NCBI GenBank assembly: GCA_013817555.1
Contig: JACDCN010000078.1
Span: forward strand, 1-8,371
Origin: Actinomycetota bacterium
GTDB lineage: Bacteria; Actinomycetota; Thermoleophilia; Gaiellales; Gaiellaceae
Length of the DNA stretch: 8,371 bases
Direction: 5' to 3'
The notes below the pieces were generated by a model. The model ran no database searches. It was given only the letters and a program-made list of their open reading frames with translations, and was not told the DNA's origin. Made by a program: the position numbers and the translations under genes. Of the stretch, positions 1-5,774 are shown in pieces. The first letter of the stretch is position 1. Every line of letters starts with the position of its first letter.

Positions 1-1
1 C

Positions 2-1354
2 TTCGGGGTGAAAGGTGGCGCCGCCGGCGGCGGTTACGCGCAGGTCGTCCCCATGGAGGACTTGAACCTCCACTTCACCGGCGACCTGCACGCGATCACG
101 GCCGCGAACAACCTGCTCTCCGCGCTCATTGACGCGCATCTCATGCACGGAAACCTGCTCGGCCTCGACCCCGGGTCCGTCTCGTGGCGGCGCTGCCTGG
201 ACATGAACGACCGCTCCCTGCGCGACGTCGTCACCGGTCTCGGGGGGAAGGCGAACGGCTACCCGCGGCAGACCGGCTTCGACATAACCGCGGCGAGCGA
301 GATCATGGCGCTCGTCGCCGTCGCGCGCGATCTGCACGACCTGCGTGAGCGGCTCGGGAAGATCACCGTGGGCCAGACCTACGACGGCGAGCCGGTGACC
401 GCCGAGCAGCTCCGGGTCGCGGGCTCGCTGGCCGTCGTGCTGAAGGAGGCGGTCAAGCCGAATCTCGTACAGACTCTCGAGGGGCAGCCCGCCTTTGTCC
501 ACTGCGGGCCGTTCGCGAACATCGCGCACGGCAACAACTCGCTCGTCGCCGACCGGGTCGCGCTCAAGCTCGGCGACTACGTCGTCACCGAGTCGGGGTT
601 CGCGTCGGACATGGGCATGGAGAAGTTCTTCGACATCACCTGCCGCATCGGCGAGCTTCGGCCAGATGCCGTGGTACTGGTGGCAACGGTTCGAGCGCTC
701 AAGCATCACGCGGGCGATCCGGACGGCGGGATCGAGGCGATCGAGCTCGGCGCCCAGAACCTCGCGCGCCACATCGGGATCGTGAACGGGTTCGGGCTGC
801 AGGCCGTCGTCGGGGTGAATGCTTTTCCCACGGATACCGACGAGGAGCTCGAGGTGGTGCGGAAGCTCGCGTTCGAGCACGGCGCTTACGCGGCGGAGAT
901 CAACGAGGCGTTCGAGCGCGGCGGCGAGGGCGCGACCGCGCTCGCCGAAGCGGCGATCGCGGCGGCCGACCAGCCGTCGAGTTTCGAGTTCGCCTATCCG
1001 CTGGACGCGCCCATCGAGGAGAAGATCCGGCTCATCGCGACGCGCGTCTACGGCGCGGATGGTGTCGACCTCTTGCCTGCGGCGAAGAAGAAGGCCGCGG
1101 CCTTCGAGCAATCAGGTCTTGGCGAGCTGCCAATCTGCATGGCGAAGACGCACCTCTCGCTCTCGCACGATCCGGCGCTCCGAAACGCGCCGACCGGCTT
1201 CACGGTGCCGGTGCGCGATCTCCGGCCCTACACCGGGGCGGGCTGGATCGTCGCCCTCTGCGGCGACATGATGACGATGCCCGGCCTCGGGAAGAATCCT
1301 GCCGCCTTCGCGATCGACATCGACGAGAACGGGGAAACCGTTGGGCTGTTCTGA
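2..1354 (+). CDS. fhs: Formate--tetrahydrofolate ligase, 5'-truncated by window edge
   Basis: This cytoplasmic enzyme makes 10-formyl-tetrahydrofolate from formate, THF and ATP, feeding one-carbon metabolism. About 450 residues are visible. The family is about 550-560 residues, so roughly the first 105-110, including the ATP-binding P-loop, lie left of the window; the GTG at 8 is an internal valine, not a start. Two family signatures are present: FGVKGGAAGGGYAQVVPMED at the window edge and VATVRALKHHAG at 680-715. The C-terminus, with GDMMTMPGLGKNPAAF followed by IDIDENGETVGLF, matches the usual family ending, so the 3' end is intact. Only 32 bp separate it from the ABC ATPase gene, so read-through is possible, though no functional link is evident. 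Confidence 0.96.
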   Translation, partial: FGVKGGAAGGGYAQVVPMEDLNLHFTGDLHAITAANNLLSALIDAHLMHGNLLGLDPGSVSWRRCLDMNDRSLRDVVTGLGGKANGYPRQTGFDITAASEIMALVAVARDLHDLRERLGKITVGQTYDGEPVTAEQLRVAGSLAVVLKEAVKPNLVQTLEGQPAFVHCGPFANIAHGNNSLVADRVALKLGDYVVTESGFASDMGMEKFFDITCRIGELRPDAVVLVATVRALKHHAGDPDGGIEAIELGAQNLARHIGIVNGFGLQAVVGVNAFPTDTDEELEVVRKLAFEHGAYAAEINEAFERGGEGATALAEAAIAAADQPSSFEFAYPLDAPIEEKIRLIATRVYGADGVDLLPAAKKKAAAFEQSGLGELPICMAKTHLSLSHDPALRNAPTGFTVPVRDLRPYTGAGWIVALCGDMMTMPGLGKNPAAFAIDIDENGETVGLF

Positions 1355-1386
1355 CCGCCTCCGCGTAGCCGTCTGAGCCGCGCAGC

Positions 1387-2145
1387 ATGATCGATACAGC
1401 GCCACGCGACCTCGATCGCGAGAGCGCTGCGCTCGTCGTCGATGGCCTCAGCAAGACCTACGCAGATGGCACGCAGGCCCTCGACGCCCTCGAGCTCCGG
1501 ATCCCCGCGGGATGCTTTTTCGGCCTTCTCGGACCGAACGGCGCCGGCAAGACGACACTGATCGGCGCTGTAGCCGGTCTCGTTCGGGCCGCTCCGAGGC
1601 GTGTCTTCGTCTTCGGGCGCGACGCGGTGACAGATCCTCGTAGTCGTCTTCTCGTCGGGCTGGCGCCGCAGGAGGTACGCCTCGACCGGTTTCTGAACGC
1701 GCGTGACGTCCTCGTCTACCACGGACGCTACTTCGGGATGGGGAGGCTCGAAGCCCGCCGTCGAGCTGACGAGCTGCTCGATGTCTTCGACCTTGCCGCG
1801 AAACAGAACACGAGGTCGAACCGTCTTTCCGGCGGCATGCGCCGGAGGCTGCTCATCGCCCGAGCGCTGATGCACGAGCCGCGGCTCGTGGTTCTCGACG
1901 AGCCCACGGCAGGAGTCGACACGGAGCAACGCCACGAGCTCTGGCGCTACCTGCGCCGCCTTCACACCGAGGGTCTGACCGTGTTGCTGACCACCCACTA
2001 CATCGAGGAGGCCGAGACCCTATGTGAGCGTGTCGCCTTCATCTCCCGCGGTCGGATCGCTGCCGAAGGCGTGCCCGCGGAGCTCGTCTCTCGTTTCGGC
2101 GGCGAGCGGCTGGAGGATGCCTATCTGGAGGTGCTGCGCACGTGA
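1387..2145 (+). CDS. ABC transporter ATP-binding protein (ABC-2/DrrA-type)
   Basis: The 252-residue protein is the cytoplasmic ATPase of an exporter and should pair with the permease encoded next. All ABC motifs are intact: Walker A GPNGAGKTT (residues 49-57), Q-loop Q95 in LAPQE, signature RLSGGMRRR (146-154), Walker B RLVVLDEP (166-173, with D171 and E172), D-loop AGVD (175-178) and H-loop H204 in TTHYIEEAE. The RLSGGMRRR and TTHYIEEAE contexts are typical of the DrrA/NodI/NosF-like branch serving ABC-2 permeases. Length is normal for a lone nucleotide-binding subunit. The ATG at 1387 has no strong Shine-Dalgarno, but it precedes the first conserved strand by a sensible distance. The stop overlaps the permease GTG by 4 bp, implying translational coupling. 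The substrate cannot be read from the sequence. Confidence 0.95.
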   Translation: MIDTAPRDLDRESAALVVDGLSKTYADGTQALDALELRIPAGCFFGLLGPNGAGKTTLIGAVAGLVRAAPRRVFVFGRDAVTDPRSRLLVGLAPQEVRLDRFLNARDVLVYHGRYFGMGRLEARRRADELLDVFDLAAKQNTRSNRLSGGMRRRLLIARALMHEPRLVVLDEPTAGVDTEQRHELWRYLRRLHTEGLTVLLTTHYIEEAETLCERVAFISRGRIAAEGVPAELVSRFGGERLEDAYLEVLRT

Positions 2146-2924
2146 TCGAGGCCGATCTGCGGGTCATGCAGCGTCGTGGGTTGGTCGCGCTTGCAGCACG
2201 CGAAGTGCGCCGGGTGCTCTCGCTCTGGACGCAGACGATCGTTCCGCACGTCGTTACGGCACTTCTCTTCCTCGCTGTCTTCGGGGCGGCGCTCGATTCG
2301 CGTCGCCGGGAGATCGAGGGTCTCGACTATCTCTCGTTCATGCTTCCGGGACTCCTGGTGATGACAACGGTGAGCGCTGCTGTCGCCAACGCCTCTACGA
2401 GCCTCTACCAGGCGAAGTCCGAGGGCTACATCGAAGACGTCCTCACGAGCCCACTACGCTCGTCGCAGATCGTCGCGGGCTACGCGGCCGGCTCGGTGGT
2501 ACGTGCCTGGGTGTCGACCGCTCTGGTCGCACTCGCGGCGGCGCCCTTCACCACCGGAATCGCTCACCCTCTGGGCGCGGTCGCGGCGCTCGTGATCGCC
2601 GGTTTCGTGTTCGCCTCGTTGGGCGTGATCGTCGGGATCGCCGCCGAGACGTACGACCAGCATGCCTTCGTCGCGAATCTCCTCGTGACGCCTCTCGCGC
2701 TGCTTGCCGGGGTCTTTTACTCCGCCCGTGCGCTCGGCGAGCCCTGGGAGACGTTGACCCGGCTGGATCCCCTCTACTACCTCGTCGACGCAACCCGCTT
2801 TGGGTTCACCGGTCACAACGACGCGCCTGTCCTCGTCTCGCTCGGGGCCTCCGCTGCGGTGGGGATCGCGCTGTTCGGTCTCGCGGTCGCACTCGTCGCA
2901 CGAGGCTGGCGGCTCAAGCCGTAG
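2142..2924 (+). CDS. ABC-2 type transporter permease
   Basis: This 260-residue inner-membrane permease is the partner of the preceding ATPase; its GTG start overlaps the ATPase stop. About six hydrophobic helices are visible, near residues 29-49, 63-85, 110-133, 146-168, 174-194 and 230-252. The segment EGYIEDVLTSPLRSSQIVAGY (94-114) is the typical ABC-2 cytoplasmic coupling region. The stretch LALLAGVFYSARALGE followed by RLDPLYYLVDATRFG (207-221) is the usual signature before the last helix. Size and topology fit DrrB, YadH and NosY-like permeases; drug, lipid/polysaccharide and metallocentre roles are all possible. The downstream SCO and propeller genes make an envelope-biogenesis role worth considering, but this is inference. 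Confidence 0.94.
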   Translation: MIEADLRVMQRRGLVALAAREVRRVLSLWTQTIVPHVVTALLFLAVFGAALDSRRREIEGLDYLSFMLPGLLVMTTVSAAVANASTSLYQAKSEGYIEDVLTSPLRSSQIVAGYAAGSVVRAWVSTALVALAAAPFTTGIAHPLGAVAALVIAGFVFASLGVIVGIAAETYDQHAFVANLLVTPLALLAGVFYSARALGEPWETLTRLDPLYYLVDATRFGFTGHNDAPVLVSLGASAAVGIALFGLAVALVARGWRLKP

Positions 2925-2971
2925 GGGGTTGTCGTGATCCAGGCCGTCCCAGTGGCGGCTATCCTCACGCG

Positions 2972-3241
2972 GTGGCGCTCGAACGCCTGCGTGGACGGAT
3001 GCCTCTATGGGCGTTCGTCCTACTCGCGGTTCTGTGCCTGGCGCTCATCGGGTTGGCGTGCGCGTGTCTGGACGACCAGTTTGCGCAGGCATTCGACCGA
3101 GCCCTACAAACGCCGGTCGCGGTCATGGAGGCGTGGCCGGCCCTGGCGTTCGCCATGCTCGCTTCTCTCACTTCGGCCTTTCTCGCGATACGCGCGTCCG
3201 AGCGCGCATCGCCGGCGATGCTGCAGCGTTTCCTCTTCTGA
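2972..3241 (+). CDS. Small two-helix membrane protein, unknown function
   Basis: I do not recognise this 89-residue protein. It begins VALERLRGRMPLWAFVLLAV and has two hydrophobic helices, about residues 10-33 and 50-73, ending SPAMLQRFLF. The helix-loop-helix composition, with basic residues before helix 1, argues for a real gene rather than a shadow of the neighbouring frames. The GTG at 2972 was chosen because it keeps the basic N-terminal segment; ATG at 2999 is the alternative and gives 80 residues. Neither has a convincing Shine-Dalgarno. A good one (AGGGGG, 2923-2928) instead precedes a GTG at 2934 in another frame. It lies 47 bp after the permease and before the propeller gene, so it may be an accessory of the exporter. 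Residues A24-L28 include a CAC pair of cysteines at the end of helix 1. Confidence 0.62.
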   Translation: MALERLRGRMPLWAFVLLAVLCLALIGLACACLDDQFAQAFDRALQTPVAVMEAWPALAFAMLASLTSAFLAIRASERASPAMLQRFLF

Positions 3242-3292
3242 TCGCTCGCTTTTGGGCCGCGCTGCGACGCGCGGCAGGCCGCCAAAGAGCGA
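3242..3292 (+). promoter_or_regulatory. Long imperfect hairpin in the intergenic gap
   Basis: Starting at the stop codon of the two-helix gene, three stem blocks nest: TCGCTC (3242-3247) with GAGCGA (3287-3292), TTTGG (3251-3255) with CCAAA (3282-3286), and GCCGCGC (3256-3262) with GCGCGGC (3269-3275) around a TGCGAC loop. That is 18 base pairs with one bulge on each side. No T-tract follows, so a classical intrinsic terminator is unlikely. It ends 17 bases before the ATG of the propeller gene and just before its ribosome binding site, so an mRNA-processing, attenuating or stability role is possible. Confidence 0.45.
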
Positions 3293-3309
3293 ATCGGAAA
3301 GGTGAGCTG

Positions 3310-4245
3310 ATGACACGAGCAGTGAAGGCAAGGGCGCAGCGCCGTTCGCAGGCACCTCCGCCAGCGAAGGGCTCGCCGTGGATGGAGCGTGGGCTGTTCG
3401 GTCTCGTGGCCCTGGCGGTCGTGATTTTCGGGGCCGCGCTGTGGCGTATGAGCGCCGACGGTCGAAAGACTGCAGCGACGGATGCGGGGCCGGTGCACGT
3501 GCACGGCCTAGGGGTCAATCCAGCGGACGGGGCACTCTACATCGCAACGCACACCGGTCTCTACCGGTCGGGCGAAGGAGACTCGAAGTCCGTCCGCGTC
3601 GGAGACAGCAAGCAGGACACCATGGGTTTCAGCGTGATCGGCCCGGACCGTTTTGTCGGCTCGGGGCATCCGGACTTCCGAACGGACCTCCCGCCGCTAC
3701 TCGGTCTCATCGAGTCCACGGACAAGGGTCAGAGTTGGGAGCCGATCTCGCTTCTCGGCGATGCCGATTTCCACGTGCTCCGCGCTGCTGGGGAGCGCGT
3801 ATACGGCTACGACTCGTCGAACGACCGGCTGCTGGTAAGTGCGGACGCCGGCCGCACGTGGGAAGAAGTCGAGCGACCGGCTCCCCTCGTCGATCTCGTT
3901 ACCGACCCGAACGACAGCCAGCACGTCGTCGCCTCCGGAGTGAGCGACATCTCTCAGGGGCTCTACGAGTCCCGCGACGGCGGACGGACCTGGAAGGAGA
4001 TGGGAAACCAGGTGGGCCTGCTCGCATGGCCCGTGACGGCACAGCTCTTCCTCGTCGACGGTGGTGGAGACGTCTTCCTGAGCACGGACGACGGCGACAC
4101 ATTCGAGCGCCGCGGCGCGATCGGCGGCCAGCCCGCGGCCTTTCTCGGGCGAGAAGCCGGCGAGCTGTTCGTTGCGCTCCACGACGGAACGATCAAGCAC
4201 TCGACTGACGGAGGACGGACATGGACGGTCCGGTCGACACCATGA
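3310..4245 (+). CDS. Membrane-anchored Asp-box beta-propeller (F510_1955-like)
   Basis: The 311-residue protein has a basic N-terminus, one hydrophobic anchor (about residues 28-46) and an extracytoplasmic domain starting HVHGLGVNPADGALYIATH (63-81). Five Asp-box (BNR) repeats are visible: STDKGQSW (136-143), SADAGRTW (177-184), SRDGGRTW (221-228), STDDGDTF (258-265) and STDGGRTW (298-305), implying a beta-propeller like sialidase or VPS10/sortilin folds. The HVHGLGV opening and GHPDFRTDLPPLLGLIESTD (119-138) fit the family annotated as F510_1955 glycosylhydrolase or exo-alpha-sialidase. I see no FRIP-type sialidase motif, so hydrolase activity is doubtful; a binding or scaffold role is equally likely. 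The start is ATG 3310, preceded by AGGTGAG (3300-3306); earlier in-frame codons lack a ribosome site and overlap the two-helix gene. The neighbouring SCO gene suggests an envelope metal or redox context. Confidence 0.85.
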   Translation: MTRAVKARAQRRSQAPPPAKGSPWMERGLFGLVALAVVIFGAALWRMSADGRKTAATDAGPVHVHGLGVNPADGALYIATHTGLYRSGEGDSKSVRVGDSKQDTMGFSVIGPDRFVGSGHPDFRTDLPPLLGLIESTDKGQSWEPISLLGDADFHVLRAAGERVYGYDSSNDRLLVSADAGRTWEEVERPAPLVDLVTDPNDSQHVVASGVSDISQGLYESRDGGRTWKEMGNQVGLLAWPVTAQLFLVDGGGDVFLSTDDGDTFERRGAIGGQPAAFLGREAGELFVALHDGTIKHSTDGGRTWTVRSTP

Positions 4246-4250
4246 GCGAG

Positions 4251-4257
4251 AGGGGAG
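4251..4257 (+). promoter_or_regulatory. Ribosome binding site deciding the GTG start at 4262
   Basis: AGGGGAG lies 4 bases before GTG 4262 and sets the start of the 43-residue membrane protein, excluding longer in-frame versions that run back into the propeller gene. Confidence 0.6.
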
Positions 4258-4261
4258 CGAA

Positions 4262-4393
4262 GTGGAGCTCTTGCTGATCCTCGCGGTGCTGGTCTGCCCG
4301 ATCGTGATGGGCGGGATGATGGTCTGGATGATGCTCCAGATGCGTCGCGAGGCTCGAGCTGGCGATCCGACTCGCGAGGACGAGTCGGAATGA
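4262..4393 (+). CDS. 43-residue methionine-rich single-helix membrane protein
   Basis: This microprotein starts at GTG 4262 behind a good ribosome site and ends in a 4-bp ATGA overlap with the SCO-like gene, so the two are probably translationally coupled. It consists of one hydrophobic helix (about residues 2-26) followed by a charged tail, RREARAGDPTREDESE. The helix carries C12 and six methionines (16, 19, 20, 23, 24, 27), mostly spaced to fall on one face, within CPIVMGGMMVWMMLQM. Met/Cys-rich helices are common in copper-handling membrane proteins, and the next gene encodes a copper-type SCO protein. A metal-binding or SCO-partner role is therefore a reasonable inference, not shown. It loosely recalls DUF2933-type small proteins, but I cannot assign a family. 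Confidence 0.72.
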   Translation: MELLLILAVLVCPIVMGGMMVWMMLQMRREARAGDPTREDESE

Positions 4394-5028
4394 CCCGCCG
4401 CACTGTCGCTACGGGTGTGATCGGCTCCGTCGTAGCGATCGCGCTGGCTGTCGTCGCGGCAGTAGCCGCATCTCTCGGCGGCGGGTCGTCTCCTGCTGGA
4501 CAGGCTTCGCTCTACCGCGGAAGCGAGCCACCCGGAGGAATCGCGATGCCCGACTTCTCGCTTCGCGACCAGGAGGGGCAACCCGTCAGCTCGAGCGAGC
4601 TTCGCGGCAACGTGACCCTGCTCACCTTCCTCGACAGCCAGTGCACGGAGTCGTGCCCGCTGATCGCCTGGACCGTCGCACGATCGATCGACAGCCTGAG
4701 GCCGGCCGAAAGGAGACAGGTACGGGCTGTGGGCATCACTACCGATCCAGCCGAGGACAGCAGGACGGCGGTGCGCAGGTTCCTCGCACGCAACCGAGCC
4801 GTCGGCAGGCTCGCGTATGTCGGCGGAGGCGAGCCGGAGCATGAGTTGCGCCGCGTCTGGAAGTCGTTCTACGTCCTCTCGTCGCTCGAGAGTGGGCGGG
4901 ACGCTCTCCACTCGGCGCCGGTGCGGATCTACGATCGGACCGGAACCTGGGTGGCGACGCTGCACCCCGGCGCCGACCTCACCGAGAGGAATCTCCTGTA
5001 CGACATCCGCGTCGCTCTCAGGCGGTGA
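4390..5028 (+). CDS. SCO1/SenC family copper-binding thioredoxin-fold protein
   Basis: The 212-residue protein has a hydrophobic N-terminal signal-anchor (about residues 8-29) and an extracytoplasmic thioredoxin-like domain. PDFSLRDQEGQPVSSSELRG (54-73) is the usual redoxin opening. DSQCTESCP carries the CxxxC pair C85/C89, and H174 in DALHSAPVRIYDRTG sits where SCO proteins place the third copper ligand before a strand ending D-x-x-G. The family delivers copper to the CuA site of cytochrome c oxidase or acts as a membrane thiol reductase. With both cysteines and the histidine retained, copper binding is likely. The ATG at 4390 overlaps the preceding stop by 4 bp. The 3' end overlaps the convergent GDCCVxC gene by 11 bp. 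No oxidase subunit is in the window, so the client is unknown. Confidence 0.9.
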   Translation: MTRRTVATGVIGSVVAIALAVVAAVAASLGGGSSPAGQASLYRGSEPPGGIAMPDFSLRDQEGQPVSSSELRGNVTLLTFLDSQCTESCPLIAWTVARSIDSLRPAERRQVRAVGITTDPAEDSRTAVRRFLARNRAVGRLAYVGGGEPEHELRRVWKSFYVLSSLESGRDALHSAPVRIYDRTGTWVATLHPGADLTERNLLYDIRVALRR

Positions 5029-5248
5029 GGGGAGTATCGTTCCCCGCCGAGGCAGCGAGCTGCTTCGGCGGGCAGAGCGCGTCGGCGTACGAGCAGAACA
5101 CACAGCAATCCCCCGGAAGCGGCCGAAGTAACTCGTCGCACCCCTGGCAGCGGTAGAAGTGCAGGCAGGCGTTCGTCGGCATCGTTTCGAGCTGGGAGAA
5201 CCCACACACCGGGCAAGCGATCCGCGCTTCGATGACGACGTCTGGCAT
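5018..5248 (-). CDS. GDCCVxC domain protein, putative heavy-metal binding
   Basis: The 76-residue cytoplasmic protein has nine cysteines in a recognisable pattern: CPVC (12-15), C28, CQGC (34-37), GDCCVFC (46-52) and C59 in CPPKQ. The GDCCVFCSYADALCPP block is the hallmark of small proteins annotated as GDCCVxC-domain putative heavy-metal binders, and the TMPTNAC and HFYRC segments also fit. The first half resembles a zinc ribbon. Length is normal for the family. ATG 5248 is the natural start, just before the first conserved strand, with a modest upstream GGTAGGG. It is the last gene of the minus-strand series, about 100 bp after the zinc-ribbon-like gene, and its stop overlaps the end of the SCO-like gene. 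The bound metal and biological role are not established. Confidence 0.87.
   Translation of the reverse strand: MPDVVIEARIACPVCGFSQLETMPTNACLHFYRCQGCDELLRPLPGDCCVFCSYADALCPPKQLAASAGNDTPLTA
5043..5072 (+). terminator. Strong hairpin after the SCO-like gene
   Basis: CCCGCCGA (5043-5050), G5051 and GCAG (5052-5055) pair with CTGC (5060-5063), T5064 and TCGGCGGG (5065-5072) around a CGAG tetraloop: 13 pairs including one G-U in the plus-strand RNA. A smaller GGGGA/TCCCC hairpin (5029-5045) sits just after the SCO stop. No T-run follows, so it would be a non-canonical terminator or 3' stability element of the plus-strand operon. It lies inside the 3' coding end of the convergent gene, so codon composition could also produce it. 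Confidence 0.4.
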
Positions 5249-5349
5249 GTCCAGACCCTACCGGGGGACAGTTCGCCGTCTTGTCGCACGCCGGCCTCCA
5301 CCGCTGCCCTTGCGGGGGGCACCCGGCCCGGCGGCCTCCGCGACTTCTG

Positions 5350-5592
5350 CTACGCCGACTCGGGGCGGACGTCGAAGCCGGGAGCGAGACCGAGCGACGC
5401 AAGCACTCTGTTCTGCCAGTCCGGGTGACCGCTACAGCACGTCGGGCATGCCCGCAGCGTCGAGCCCACGAGCGCAGGGTGCTCGACTTGGGCGCCGGGG
5501 GGCAGTTCCAGCCGCCCCCAACCAGCGCCTGAGATCATGCCCTCGGCCTGCTGTCTGCTGCAGATCGCGCAACGGAGATAGAGGCGCGACAT
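5350..5592 (-). CDS. Small Cys-rich zinc-ribbon-like protein, unknown function
   Basis: I do not recognise this 80-residue protein. It begins MSRLYLRCAICSRQQ and carries C8 and C11 (CxxC), then C49, C52 and C53 in RACPTCCSGHPDWQNRV, with a histidine at 56. Two Cys pairs about 40 residues apart suggest a single zinc-ribbon or treble-clef fold. The middle segment, SGAGWGRLELPPG, looks like a structured domain rather than random sequence. ATG 5592 was preferred because it leaves 14 bp after the upstream 50-residue gene; an in-frame GTG at 5616 would overlap that gene's stop and add eight residues. It lies between the amt-linked small membrane genes and the GDCCVxC gene. A nucleic-acid or metal-binding role is possible but unproven. 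Confidence 0.7.
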   Translation of the reverse strand: MSRLYLRCAICSRQQAEGMISGAGWGRLELPPGAQVEHPALVGSTLRACPTCCSGHPDWQNRVLASLGLAPGFDVRPESA

Positions 5593-5606
5593 CCGTCCCA
5601 GGGTAC

Positions 5607-5759
5607 TTACCCCCACGGACCGATGAACGGCCCGTCGAGGTCAGTGAGCAGGATGACCACCACGACGACGATGCAGAGAAGCGAGAGGCCGAGCATGAAC
5701 GGCGTGATCCAGGAGACCTCTTTCTGCTGCCGGGGGAAGTCGATCTGCTTTTCAGGCAT
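5607..5759 (-). CDS. 50-residue single-helix membrane protein
   Basis: This short gene encodes MPEKQIDFPRQQ, then one hydrophobic helix (about residues 17-39, ending in IVVVVVILL) and a short acidic tail, DLDGPFIGPWG. The layout (charged N-terminus, one helix, short outside tail) and its tight packing between two genes argue that it is real. AGGAG upstream (about 5770-5774) gives a spacing near 10 to ATG 5759. A nearer ATG in another frame makes only four codons. It starts 15 bp after the 85-residue gene ends and belongs to the amt transcription unit. I know no family for it; it could be a small subunit or modulator of a membrane complex such as Amt. Confidence 0.66.
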   Translation of the reverse strand: MPEKQIDFPRQQKEVSWITPFMLGLSLLCIVVVVVILLTDLDGPFIGPWG

Positions 5760-5774
5760 CTCGCATCGTCTCCT

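Noticed and set aside
1228..1998. 256-codon minus-strand frame opposite the ABC ATPase
   Set aside because: The sense strand encodes a complete ABC ATPase with all motifs; the antisense product has no recognisable structure.
2024..2970. Long plus-strand frame overlapping the ATPase end and permease
   Set aside because: Its first part is an Arg-rich shadow. Only the segment after about 2972 looks like a true membrane protein and is annotated separately.
2934..3305. Frame from GTG 2934 with a good ribosome site
   Set aside because: The product is Arg/Ser/Trp-rich without structure and overlaps the more convincing two-helix gene; kept only as a question about the start.
5029..5045. GGGGA/TCCCC repeat as a separate terminator
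   Set aside because: Only a 5-bp stem with no T-tract; mentioned with the stronger neighbouring hairpin instead.
3697..5322. Very long antisense open frame (541 codons) on the minus strand
   Set aside because: It is a high-GC third-position shadow of the propeller, microprotein and SCO genes; its product is Arg/Ser/Pro-rich with no domain.
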